A stretch of DNA of 43,381 nt from a virus: IMG/VR virus record IMGVR_UViG_3300025949_001138, positions 1 to 43,381 of that record, one strand, 5' to 3'. Every line of letters starts with the position of its first letter. The first letter of the stretch is position 1. Of this stretch, positions 13,147 through 19,052 are shown piece by piece. A program made the translations under genes and the position numbers. Below the pieces are notes generated by a model. It did not search any database and had not been told where the DNA came from. It saw only the letters and a list, made by a program, of their open reading frames with translations.

Positions 13147-13418
13147 AAGCGAAGTCCTGTTGTGACGAGGACCGTCGCCCTCCGCATCCGATGGGAACGG
13201 TCGGGCTCGCCTATGAGAAGTATCAAGCCATCGTGATCGCGGACCTCGGTACGTTTTGCGGCGGTGGCGATGACATCAAAGCGGTCGTGAACTACGAGGG
13301 CAACGAGTGGGACGTAGGTTGGCTCGGTGCCGATGAGTTTGCCCCCATCGCGGAGTCCGCCCGTGAGGGCGGCGTATCATCCCCCTTGGTTTCTGCGGAA
13401 AAGGATGTGACCAAATGA
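13143..13418 (+). CDS. 91-residue accessory protein; unknown
   Basis: MKAKSCCDEDRRPPHPMGTV, a short hydrophobic strand (KYQAIVIADLGTF) and an acidic aromatic segment NEWDVGWLGADEFAPIAE. No motif is recognised. Coupled by ATGA at both ends. Confidence 0.55.
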   Translation: MKAKSCCDEDRRPPHPMGTVGLAYEKYQAIVIADLGTFCGGGDDIKAVVNYEGNEWDVGWLGADEFAPIAESAREGGVSSPLVSAEKDVTK

Positions 13419-13756
13419 CGGATAGAGAGGGTGCCCTCCCTGCGGTCGGGGCTTCGCCTGCCAAGTTGAGCCCGGAGACGAAGCCCCGCAAGCTGACGGA
13501 GCGCCAGAAGCGCTCATACGTCGAGCAATCGTTCGGAGCGCGCCAGGCTTGCTACGAACTGCTCCATCGCGTTGGAGATGCCAACGCCCGTGCCGCGATC
13601 GTAGAGCAGGGCCGCGCAGCAGAAGAATCGCTCGTCAAATATGGCGGGATGATATTCGGCTCGCTCTTCGCGGACGACGTTCTTCCTGTCCCGCAGGACC
13701 CTGAGCCGTTAGGCGAAGGCACCTCATCGTCCCCCCACTCTTCTAAGGGGAGGTAA
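13415..13756 (+). CDS. 113-residue accessory protein with repeat peptides at both ends; unknown
   Basis: The N-terminus (EGALPAVGASPAKLSP) and the C-terminus (EPLGEGTSSSP) are encoded by palindromic elements. Between them is a helical region, KLTERQKRSYVEQSFGARQACYELLHRV, that probably represents the original protein core. No family is recognised. Coupled upstream (ATGA); GGGGAGG at its 3' end serves the next small ORF. Confidence 0.55.
   Translation: MTDREGALPAVGASPAKLSPETKPRKLTERQKRSYVEQSFGARQACYELLHRVGDANARAAIVEQGRAAEESLVKYGGMIFGSLFADDVLPVPQDPEPLGEGTSSSPHSSKGR
13429..13473 (+). repeat. Dispersed GC-rich palindromic element, forward form, in frame
   Basis: GGGTGCCCTCCCTGCGGTCG, then GGGCTTCGCCTGCCAAG. 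Encodes GALPAVGASPAK. Confidence 0.65.
13703..13723 (+). repeat. Short palindromic element, EPLGE subtype, in frame
   Basis: GAGCCGTTAGGCGAAGGCAC plus C; encodes EPLGEGT. Compare 10865 and 12896. Confidence 0.6.
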
Positions 13757-13759
13757 AAC

Positions 13760-13849
13760 GTGAACCAGGATGATATGCGCTCGCGTTCGCTCGCGGCTAC
13801 GCCTGCCAAGCCGAACCGGGACAGCGCGGTGCAGGAAGGAAACGGCTAA
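13760..13849 (+). CDS. 29-residue small ORF built around a repeat element
   Basis: GTG 13760 has an excellent ribosome site, GGGGAGG (13747-13753). The peptide NQDDMRSRSLAATPAKPNRD followed by SAVQEGNG is largely encoded by a palindromic element. The stop is one base before the next ATG. The strong ribosome site favours translation; the role is unknown. Confidence 0.45.
   Translation: MNQDDMRSRSLAATPAKPNRDSAVQEGNG
13775..13817 (+). repeat. Dispersed GC-rich palindromic element, forward form
   Basis: ATGCGCTCGCGTTCGCTCGC, then GGCTACGCCTGCCAAGCCGA. Encodes RSRSLAATPAKP; CGCCTGCCAAG is shared with 13429. Confidence 0.6.
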
Positions 13850-13850
13850 G

Positions 13851-14054
13851 ATGAACGGATGCATTGGCGAGAACGCCGCGCATGATTTTGTCGAAATGAA
13901 CGGCGAGATAAGCGCCGAGAATCAGAAGCGGCTCGGGCGTACCGACGTAGTTGGGTGGGCTTGGTGTAGGCGGTGCGGGTCCATCCTGGAGATCAAGGCT
14001 GGAGCGGGCGAGCCGCCCATCATCACGATTCCAAAATACGGAGAAAACGCATGA
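13851..14054 (+). CDS. Small CxxC protein, paralogue B
   Basis: A 67-residue homologue of the protein at 12943: the same NGCIGENAAH start, WAWCRRCGSILE knuckle and GAGEPP end, about 75 percent identical by eye with mostly conservative changes. AGGAAGGA lies upstream of ATG 13851. Both copies keep every Cys, so both are probably functional. Overlaps the next gene by ATGA. Confidence 0.65.
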   Translation: MNGCIGENAAHDFVEMNGEISAENQKRLGRTDVVGWAWCRRCGSILEIKAGAGEPPIITIPKYGENA

Positions 14055-14488
14055 AGGCACCCATCCAGGAGTACCGAGAGCGCAGCGCGATTTGGAACTC
14101 GTTTGGCAAAGGCCCAAAGTGGTCGATGGAAGACCTCCCGCTAACTGACGAGCAGAAGGTTCTCGTTCTCGAATGGTACGCCCGCAAGATCATGGATGCG
14201 TTCGTTAACCTTGGCATACAGGACGGCTACGGCAAGTCTTATGATCCTATGAGCATCGAGGAAGATCGCAACGTGGCTCACTCGTACGTGTTCGACCTTG
14301 AGGATGGTGGCCGCCATCATGCATATGTGAACCTAGCGGACCTAGAGCGCCGATTGTCGCTGGAGCTAACGACTCAGATACGCGACTACGTAGACGATGG
14401 CAACGGTTTCCTTACCGTCAACAAGTTTGCCGGCCACGCGGAGCCGCGTAGCGCAGCGGAGCGCACCACACCCAAAGAGGAGCGTTAG
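14051..14488 (+). CDS. 145-residue accessory protein; unknown
   Basis: MKAPIQEYRERSAIWNSFGK, a helical segment DEQKVLVLEWYARKIMDAFVNLGIQ, then mixed structure. The C-terminal GHAEPRSAAERTTP is encoded by a reverse palindromic element and closely resembles GHAEPERSEAHSP in the gene at 17205. No family is recognised. Confidence 0.55.
   Translation: MKAPIQEYRERSAIWNSFGKGPKWSMEDLPLTDEQKVLVLEWYARKIMDAFVNLGIQDGYGKSYDPMSIEEDRNVAHSYVFDLEDGGRHHAYVNLADLERRLSLELTTQIRDYVDDGNGFLTVNKFAGHAEPRSAAERTTPKEER
14435..14472 (-). repeat. Dispersed GC-rich palindromic element, reverse form, in frame
   Basis: CACGCGGAGCCGCGTAGCGC, then AGCGGAGCGCACCACACC. Encodes HAEPRSAAERTTP. Confidence 0.65.
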
Positions 14489-14878
14489 ATGGATCGCAAA
14501 GCGATAGAGAAGCGGCTGGAAGCCGAGCGGGCCTTTACTGCGGAGTGGATGGTCGGGCGCATAGCCGAGACTGACCGCGACATTCGGGACCTCTTAGCTC
14601 GAATCACCGAGTTAGAGGATGAGGTGGGATACGTCCTGGACGAGATCGCGCACCTGCGAAAGACGGCTGACGAGGTAGAGAACGCGGGGCTGACGCGCAA
14701 GAAGTTTGGCTCGACGGAATACGTTGCCTATACGCCGAGCGCCGTCCATCATCTGCGCCAGAAGGCCGACGACCTCGAAGGCTTGCTCGCCGGGAAAGGT
14801 GTCGGCGGCACCAAGGCTCCGCGCCGCGATGCGAAGCACCGGAGCGAAGCGACGGCACAAGGAACGGCTACCCCATGA
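14489..14878 (+). CDS. Coiled-coil accessory protein; unknown
   Basis: A 129-residue protein. Residues about 1-65 are a long coiled coil (AIEKRLEAERAFTAEWMVGRI, ITELEDEVGYVLDEIAHLRKT), followed by a short Tyr-containing linker and a second helix (VHHLRQKADDLEGLLAGKG). The C-terminal DAKHRSEATAQG derives from a palindromic element. It starts directly after the previous stop. Confidence 0.6.
   Translation: MDRKAIEKRLEAERAFTAEWMVGRIAETDRDIRDLLARITELEDEVGYVLDEIAHLRKTADEVENAGLTRKKFGSTEYVAYTPSAVHHLRQKADDLEGLLAGKGVGGTKAPRRDAKHRSEATAQGTATP
14815..14861 (-). repeat. Dispersed GC-rich palindromic element, reverse form, in frame
   Basis: GGCTCCGCGCCGCGATGCGA, then AGCACCGGAGCGAAGCGACG and GCACAAG; two GCGAAGC mini-hairpins. 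Confidence 0.5.
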
Positions 14879-15084
14879 AGCCTGAGGAGATAGTAGTAGG
14901 GGGAGTCTATCGGGTGAAGGGGTGGGCGCGGCCTCGAACGGTCAAATCCATCTTCACGAATGGAATGGGTCGCGTCATGGTTCATCATCACGGCCCGCAG
15001 AACGCTTGGGGAATAACCGAAACGCAACTCAAGACCTTCGCTTCTTGGGCTACAGAGCGTATAGACGGAGAGAACCATGAGTGA
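14875..15084 (+). CDS. 69-residue protein, possible SH3-like fold; unknown
   Basis: KPEEIVVGGVYRVKGWARPRTVKSI, then a second strand set (GRVMVHHHGPQNAWGITETQLKTF). The alternating hydrophobic pattern and GGVYRVKG suggest a small beta barrel, which is inference. Coupled to both neighbours by overlap. Confidence 0.5.
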   Translation: MKPEEIVVGGVYRVKGWARPRTVKSIFTNGMGRVMVHHHGPQNAWGITETQLKTFASWATERIDGENHE

Positions 15085-15631
15085 TGATGTGCGGTGCTAC
15101 GCCCCGACCCCCGTACTGCAAGACCTGGTGACGGATGAGATTGTGGACGACGCTCTGACGCTATGGACGGGCGATAAGTGGGGACCCAAGCACGACGTGG
15201 ACGAGCACGACGAGTATCAGGTCGATATGCGCTCCTCGATGCGGGCGGTCCTCGAAGCCGCGATCAAGGCCAGCCAAGCGAAGCCGACCGAAGGTCGCAC
15301 AGAACCCAAGGGCGGTTGGTGTCAAACCCCTGCTAAGTGCATGTTCTGTGGGAAGGTGCGAGATATAGCCGTTTGGCTTGGTGATAAGTACGTCGCGGCT
15401 TGCCAACAATGCGTAGAGGATTGCGGTCTATCGGACGAAGCGGGCACCAACGCATCCCCCTCAAGCGTGGCACCCCTCCTAACTGACGACGGGATAAAGC
15501 ATCGCGTCATCGAGTACCACATCGAGGGGCAACAGCCGGGAGCGTCTTGCGTCAAAACCTGCGCCGCCTACGAAAACGGCATCAGGTGGGCTCGCGATCA
15601 CTACGAGAAGCACTTGAGAGGTGAAGCATGA
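15077..15631 (+). CDS. 184-residue zinc-finger-containing accessory protein; unknown
   Basis: After an acidic helical start, the middle holds GGWCQTPAKCMFCGKVRDIAV and ACQQCVEDC, a multi-Cys site that could bind two metals. The C-terminal part has HRVIEYHIEG and ENGIRWARDHYEKHLRGEA. The peptide QAKPTEGRTEPK near residue 72 resembles a repeat-derived stretch. No family is recognised. Confidence 0.55.
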   Translation: MSDDVRCYAPTPVLQDLVTDEIVDDALTLWTGDKWGPKHDVDEHDEYQVDMRSSMRAVLEAAIKASQAKPTEGRTEPKGGWCQTPAKCMFCGKVRDIAVWLGDKYVAACQQCVEDCGLSDEAGTNASPSSVAPLLTDDGIKHRVIEYHIEGQQPGASCVKTCAAYENGIRWARDHYEKHLRGEA

Positions 15632-16137
15632 GTGACCTGATAGAACGGCTGGACCGCCTCATCGCAGCAGACCGAGACGTTCGAGGCTACAACATCGGAG
15701 AAGACGAAGCGGTCCTCATCGAAGTACGAGACACCATAGAGCGTCTACAGAGAGAGAACGAAGAACTCCGAGGACGAGTAGACGCGCTCCCTGCGGTCGC
15801 GGCTCCGCCAGGCAAGCCGAGCGAGGAGTTTCTGCTAGGCCGCCATGCGGGCCAGCGCGATATGCGCGACAAGCTCGACGGTAAGTACGAACGCATCCTC
15901 GACACCATGCGCGAACATTCGGTCATGTGGAGAACACGCGCCAGGACAGCCGAAGGCGAGCTGAGAGCGTTGCGTCGTGGCTGGCGCGTCACCGAAGCGA
16001 TGGCAAGGCGCGTGGTCATCGACTACGAGGGCCAGGTGAACAAGCTCGGTGGACTAGAGCCGTATGCCTCGACGGTTGCGACAATGCAACGCATTCTCGA
16101 AGTCGTATTCAAGACGGGACATACATCATGCCCGTGA
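15628..16137 (+). CDS. Coiled-coil accessory protein with an inserted repeat peptide; unknown
   Basis: A 169-residue protein. A coiled coil (about 25-50: RDTIERLQRENEELRGR) is followed by DALPAVAAPPGKPSE (52-66), which comes from a forward palindromic element and matches the peptide in the gene at 12440. A long helical part follows (RDKLDGKYERILDTMREH, TAEGELRALRRGWRV). No family is recognised. It overlaps the next gene by ten bases. Confidence 0.55.
   Translation: MSDLIERLDRLIAADRDVRGYNIGEDEAVLIEVRDTIERLQRENEELRGRVDALPAVAAPPGKPSEEFLLGRHAGQRDMRDKLDGKYERILDTMREHSVMWRTRARTAEGELRALRRGWRVTEAMARRVVIDYEGQVNKLGGLEPYASTVATMQRILEVVFKTGHTSCP
15782..15822 (+). repeat. Dispersed GC-rich palindromic element, forward form, in frame
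   Basis: ACGCGCTCCCTGCGGTCGCG, then GCTCCGCCAGGCAAGCCGAG. Encodes ALPAVAAPPGK. Confidence 0.7.
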
Positions 16138-16232
16138 TCCCATACTTCTGCGCCGACCTCGGCCACAATTGGGTCCGGACGAGCGGGTATACGATGACCT
16201 GTCCGCGTTGCGGGAAGCGGATGGTCATATGA
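16128..16232 (+). CDS. 34-residue zinc-ribbon peptide
   Basis: MPVIPYFCADLGHNWV and MTCPRCGKRMVI: a C-x(n)-H and a CPRCG knuckle, a minimal zinc ribbon. ATG 16128 lies inside the end of the previous gene, and the stop overlaps the next ATG. Small size and coupling make it plausible; function unknown. Confidence 0.55.
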   Translation: MPVIPYFCADLGHNWVRTSGYTMTCPRCGKRMVI

Positions 16233-16309
16233 CGCCGACCATCAACGCTCGCCAGGCGGAGCCGGAGCGAAGCGACGCACAAACTCCCTCGGAAAAGAGC
16301 CTAGGATGA
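16229..16309 (+). CDS. 26-residue small ORF built around a repeat element
   Basis: ATG 16229 overlaps the previous stop and reads MTPTINARQAEPERSDAQTP then SEKSLG, the QAEPERSDAQTP part being a palindromic element. The TGA overlaps the next ATG. It begins MTPT, like the VTPT of the 13-codon coupled ORF at 12364. Confidence 0.35.
   Translation: MTPTINARQAEPERSDAQTPSEKSLG
16246..16284 (-). repeat. Dispersed GC-rich palindromic element, reverse form, in frame
   Basis: CGCTCGCCAGGCGGAGCCGG, then AGCGAAGCGACGCACAAAC. Encodes ARQAEPERSDAQ. Confidence 0.6.
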
Positions 16310-16587
16310 ACAACGAGAGTAAGCGGCCTTCGGCCGGCGCTGAGGCGCGAGAGGAAGTGGTCCCGACGATCACCGCAACGGCCGGGGATTGCCAGGTCGA
16401 TGTTCAGGCCGGCGTCGAGCCGCGCTATTGGTATCACCAACTATTGGGCTTCGAGCGGATGCCCGGATCCGCGAAGATCCAGCTACGACGCCTCGACCTG
16501 AACGTGATCGTCGCAGGGCAGACGCTGACGTTCCGCCTGTGCAACGTCAAGATTGAAGGCGAGACGGTGCCCGAAACGCGAGATTGA
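16306..16587 (+). CDS. 93-residue accessory protein; unknown
   Basis: MNNESKRPSAGAEAREEVVP, then a beta-rich body PRYWYHQLLGFERMPG, IQLRRLDLNVIVAGQTLTFRLCNVKI. No family is recognised. Its stop lies within the first copy of the TTGAAC repeat that begins the next control region. Confidence 0.55.
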   Translation: MNNESKRPSAGAEAREEVVPTITATAGDCQVDVQAGVEPRYWYHQLLGFERMPGSAKIQLRRLDLNVIVAGQTLTFRLCNVKIEGETVPETRD

Positions 16588-16620
16588 ACACACGTTCAAC
16601 ACATCGCATATTGAACGTAC
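16581..16620 (+). promoter_or_regulatory. Promoter/operator before the endonuclease VII-like gene
   Basis: TTGAAC 16584-16589, 17-bp spacer, CATATT 16607-16612 is a fair sigma70-like promoter. TTGAAC and GTTCAA (16584-16599) make a perfect dyad over the -35, and TTGAAC recurs at 16611-16616. AGATTGAAC plus ACGT is also found after the gene (17151-17165). Confidence 0.5.
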
Positions 16621-16669
16621 TGACGTATGATGCCACCCGTATGGCACCGCTGCCCGCTAGGCTTGCGTC

Positions 16670-17152
16670 ATGGACGCACCCGATCAAATACTGATCGCCG
16701 GGGTCGAGCCGCTGACTGTGAAGTGGTGCCCTCGGTGCAAGACCTCAAAGCCGTTCTCGGAGTTCTGCAGCAACAAGGCCGCGAAGGATGGGCTTTGGCT
16801 CTACTGCCGACCGTGCAAGGCGGCCAAGTGGCAGGAGGGCGATGCGAAGCATCCCGGGCGTACGCGGGAGTGGGGCCGCAGATGGCAGCGTAAACGCACC
16901 TACGGGATGGAGTGGGGCGACTACGACCGGATGCTCGCGGAGCAGAACGGTCTGTGTAAGATCTGCGGCAAGCCACCGACCAAGGGCAAAGGCAAGATAC
17001 TGCACGTCGACCACGATCACAAGACGGGCCGCGTCCGCGCGCTCCTGTGCGTCAACTGCAATCAGATGATCGGCCACGCCCAAGAAGACGCCGATATACT
17101 TGTCGCCGGAGCCCGGTATATCGAACATTGGAACCTCAAAAATACCGGCTAG
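16670..17152 (+). CDS. Endonuclease VII-type HNH nuclease
   Basis: A 160-residue protein. The N-terminal zinc ribbon KWCPRCKTSKPFSEF...YCRPC (19-49) precedes a recombination-endonuclease-VII-like core: LCKICGKPP (95-103), LHVDHDHKTGRVRALLC (111-127) with the HVDHDH active site, then CVNCNQMIGHAQED (127-140). Such enzymes cut branched DNA or act as free-standing homing nucleases. The gene has its own promoter-like region and is bracketed by near-identical AGATTGAAC repeats, unlike the coupled genes around it, which suggests a separately acquired cassette. Confidence 0.88.
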   Translation: MDAPDQILIAGVEPLTVKWCPRCKTSKPFSEFCSNKAAKDGLWLYCRPCKAAKWQEGDAKHPGRTREWGRRWQRKRTYGMEWGDYDRMLAEQNGLCKICGKPPTKGKGKILHVDHDHKTGRVRALLCVNCNQMIGHAQEDADILVAGARYIEHWNLKNTG

Positions 17153-17195
17153 ATTGAACGTACGTAAGCAGGGAAAGCAGGCTTGCGCTTGAGAA

Positions 17196-17211
17196 TTTCC
17201 ATGCATGGAAA
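17196..17211. promoter_or_regulatory. Perfect 16-bp palindrome at a gene start
   Basis: TTTCCATGCATGGAAA is perfectly symmetric and contains the ATG at 17205. It could be an operator for an autoregulated gene, or a hairpin hiding the start codon. Confidence 0.45.
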
Positions 17212-17669
17212 AAGCGAGAGGGATGGACGACGTCATGGGTCTGACGATTCGGCGCCAGACGTTCTTCGATCTCGGTGGTCGCGACCCCGACGATCTGCAT
17301 CGCGCCGCGATCGACGCGGCTACCGACTTCATCGCCGAACTTCCCCCCGAACGTCGTAACGACCTGACCGACATCATGGACACCGGCGTCGACCTGTGGG
17401 AGGCGATGGAAGCCCTGGGGATGGTGAAGCTCGTCCGAGAGACCGCCGGTCACGCGGAGCCCGAGCGCAGCGAGGCGCACTCTCCTCGTTGGTCCACGTC
17501 ATTCATCGAACACCTGATGAAACCAAGCGTAGCCCCCGCCCACACCGGAGGCCGAAGCAAGGGCAAACGGAGCAGCGGGAACACGATCAACAGCCGAAAG
17601 CAACCGATCAGTTGGAGCATGGGTCCTCCCGATCGCAAGCCAGAGAGCAGATACGGGAAAGCATCATGA
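17205..17669 (+). CDS. 154-residue accessory protein; unknown
   Basis: Residues about 1-80 are a helical domain (LTIRRQTFFDLGGRDPDDLHR, ELPPERRNDLTDIMDTGVDLWEAMEALGMVKLV). Then GHAEPERSEAHSP, from a reverse palindromic element, and a basic Ser/Gly-rich tail that may be an extension caused by the insertion. The start is either 17205, inside the palindrome, or ATG 17223. No family is recognised. Confidence 0.5.
   Translation: MEKARGMDDVMGLTIRRQTFFDLGGRDPDDLHRAAIDAATDFIAELPPERRNDLTDIMDTGVDLWEAMEALGMVKLVRETAGHAEPERSEAHSPRWSTSFIEHLMKPSVAPAHTGGRSKGKRSSGNTINSRKQPISWSMGPPDRKPESRYGKAS
17451..17485 (-). repeat. Dispersed GC-rich palindromic element, reverse form, in frame
   Basis: CACGCGGAGCCCGAGCGCAG, then CGAGGCGCACTCTCC. 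Encodes HAEPERSEAHSP. Confidence 0.65.
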
Positions 17670-17833
17670 CCAGAGATCAGCTCGTCGCCAACGCCAGGGA
17701 CGCGGTCAAGGCGCTCGCTGTCAAGGAGTCACCCGAGGACAACGCGGCCGACGGCGGCGAGATGGTCGCGGAGATGTCGCAGCTCATCATCGAAGCGGTC
17801 GTCGACTCGGTCTTGAAGTCGCAGGCGGCATGA
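17666..17833 (+). CDS. 55-residue acidic helical protein; unknown
   Basis: MTRDQLVANARDAVKALAVK followed by an acidic middle (ESPEDNAADGGE) and a hydrophobic amphipathic helix (MSQLIIEAVVDSVLKS). ATGA coupled on both sides. No family is recognised. Confidence 0.55.
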   Translation: MTRDQLVANARDAVKALAVKESPEDNAADGGEMVAEMSQLIIEAVVDSVLKSQAA

Positions 17834-18021
17834 AGAATCCCTCAGGCCGGCCACCCGACGGTGAAGAGACGAAGAGCATCATCCGCTCCGTCCGCCTGAC
17901 GCGCACCGAAGTCCAGAACCTCGGCGGTCTGACTGTCGCCGCCATCGTGCGCGTCGTCGCGAACGATCGTCACGCTCGCGGCATGATTCGTATTGCATTG
18001 GGGTATGATCCCGTGGTATAA
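17830..18021 (+). CDS. 63-residue basic protein; unknown
   Basis: MKNPSGRPPDGEETKSIIRS then VRLTRTEVQNLGGLTVAAIVRVV. The strand-helix pattern and basic charge recall ribbon-helix-helix regulators, but the match is weak. It is the last gene before the late control region; its end overlaps a promoter-like sequence. Confidence 0.5.
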   Translation: MKNPSGRPPDGEETKSIIRSVRLTRTEVQNLGGLTVAAIVRVVANDRHARGMIRIALGYDPVV

Positions 18022-18022
18022 C
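17993..18022 (+). promoter_or_regulatory. Possible late promoter
   Basis: TTGCAT 17993-17998, 18-bp spacer, TATAAC 18017-18022. The -10 is good and the -35 weak, as expected for an activated promoter. A strong terminator begins about 40 bases further on, before the late genes. Confidence 0.4.
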
Positions 18023-18063
18023 GGGTGTACAAGTAGACGCGAAACACGTTTACGAAATAGGAC

Positions 18064-18097
18064 AGACGTTCGATGACTGTGACCATCGGGCGTCTTT
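18064..18097 (+). terminator. Rho-independent terminator before the late genes
   Basis: AGACGTTCGATG (18064-18075) pairs with CATCGGGCGTCT (18084-18095 region) over 12 positions, two of them G-T, around an eight-base loop, followed by TTTTTAT. It ends early transcription or acts as an antitermination checkpoint. Confidence 0.8.
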
Positions 18098-18112
18098 TTA
18101 TATGCGTCGACA

Positions 18113-18149
18113 GGTGCGCCCACGCGCAGCCGCGCGAAGCGCGCGTACC
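18113..18149 (-). repeat. Dispersed GC-rich palindromic element, last copy
   Basis: GGTGCGCCCACGCGCAGCCG, then CGCGAAGCGCGCGTACC. Intergenic, between the terminator and the first late gene; no copy is seen downstream. Confidence 0.5.
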
Positions 18150-18171
18150 TTCGACCCCTAGGGAGTAAGAC

Positions 18172-18561
18172 ATGAGTCTCGGTCGTCTCATCGGACGTCT
18201 CTTCGGCCATGAGCCCAAGCCCCGCAACCCCTCGTTCGCGACCTTCACGGCCGAACACCAAGCCGACGAGGAGCCCACGCCCGCCCGTTGCGGCGCCCCC
18301 GTCGTGGCGCGCGCCATCACCGCCCCCATGGTCGTCCACGTCCACACGAACGGCGACGTCCTGGCGGACTCGCGGATCGTCGACGACATCTCCTCGGCGG
18401 TCGAACGGCGCAGCCGCTCCATCCCACAGTTCGAGGCCCAACGTCGCGCCCGATCGATCGCACCGAACGCAGTGAAGAAGGCGCCGGCCAAGAAGGCCGC
18501 CCCGAAGAAGCTCGTCGTCGTCCCCCGCAAGAAAGCCGCGAAGAAAGCACCCAAGAAGTAG
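18172..18561 (+). CDS. Late protein with histone H1-like Lys/Ala tail; unknown
   Basis: A 129-residue protein with GGGAG before ATG 18172. Residues 1-95 form a mixed domain (SLGRLIGRLFGHEPKP, ITAPMVVHVHTNGDVLAD). From about 100 to the end the sequence is KKAPAKKAAPKKLVVVPRKKAAKKAPKK, a PAKKA-type tail as in histone H1 or HU-like proteins, suited to non-specific DNA binding. First gene of the late operon, beside terminase; perhaps a packaging accessory or nucleoid-binding protein. Confidence 0.65.
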   Translation: MSLGRLIGRLFGHEPKPRNPSFATFTAEHQADEEPTPARCGAPVVARAITAPMVVHVHTNGDVLADSRIVDDISSAVERRSRSIPQFEAQRRARSIAPNAVKKAPAKKAAPKKLVVVPRKKAAKKAPKK

Positions 18562-18563
18562 CC

Positions 18564-19052
18564 ATGTCAGCCAAGCGCCTCGGTGAGGCCGTCTGGGCCG
18601 GGGCGCGAGACGAGTACGTCACCGGGAACGAATCCTATGCCGAGATCGCTCGACGCCTCGGCGTCCGAACGCGAGCCGTCGAAGACCACGCGCTCAACCG
18701 GGGGGCGAACGGGGGGCAGACCTGGGGTGAGATGCGTGAGGAGTTCCTCGACGGCGTCTCAGGCAAAGCTCGGAGCAAGGCGAGCGACAAGTTAGCGGTC
18801 GTCCTGGCGCGCGTTCGCGAGAAGTCGGCCAACGTCGCCGAGGCCGCGCTGAAGCGCCTCGCTACGAAGCTCGAGAGCGATCAGCCGATGGAAGACAAGG
18901 ATCTCATCCAGGCGGCCAAGCTCGCGACCGCGGTCAAGATCGAACTCGGCGGCGACCCGAACGGCGCACCGGTTGACGTTCGCGCTACGCTCGCGGAACT
19001 GACCGTTGCGGACCTCAAGCGCCTGGCGAACAATCTCTCGGAGGATACGTGA
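18564..19052 (+). CDS. terS: Terminase small subunit
   Basis: A 162-residue protein. An N-terminal helix-turn-helix (ESYAEIARRLGVRTRAVEDHALNRG, about 23-47) for recognising the packaging site is followed by a long helical region for oligomerisation (SDKLAVVLARVREKSANVAEAALKRLATKLE). Position directly before the large subunit, overlapping its GTG, makes the call firm although the family is divergent. Confidence 0.8.
   Translation: MSAKRLGEAVWAGARDEYVTGNESYAEIARRLGVRTRAVEDHALNRGANGGQTWGEMREEFLDGVSGKARSKASDKLAVVLARVREKSANVAEAALKRLATKLESDQPMEDKDLIQAAKLATAVKIELGGDPNGAPVDVRATLAELTVADLKRLANNLSEDT

Noticed and set aside
9000-18150. CRISPR array or diversity-generating element from the recurring GC-rich motifs
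   Set aside because: Copies are unevenly spaced, in both orientations, without spacers of constant length, and there are no Cas or reverse transcriptase genes.
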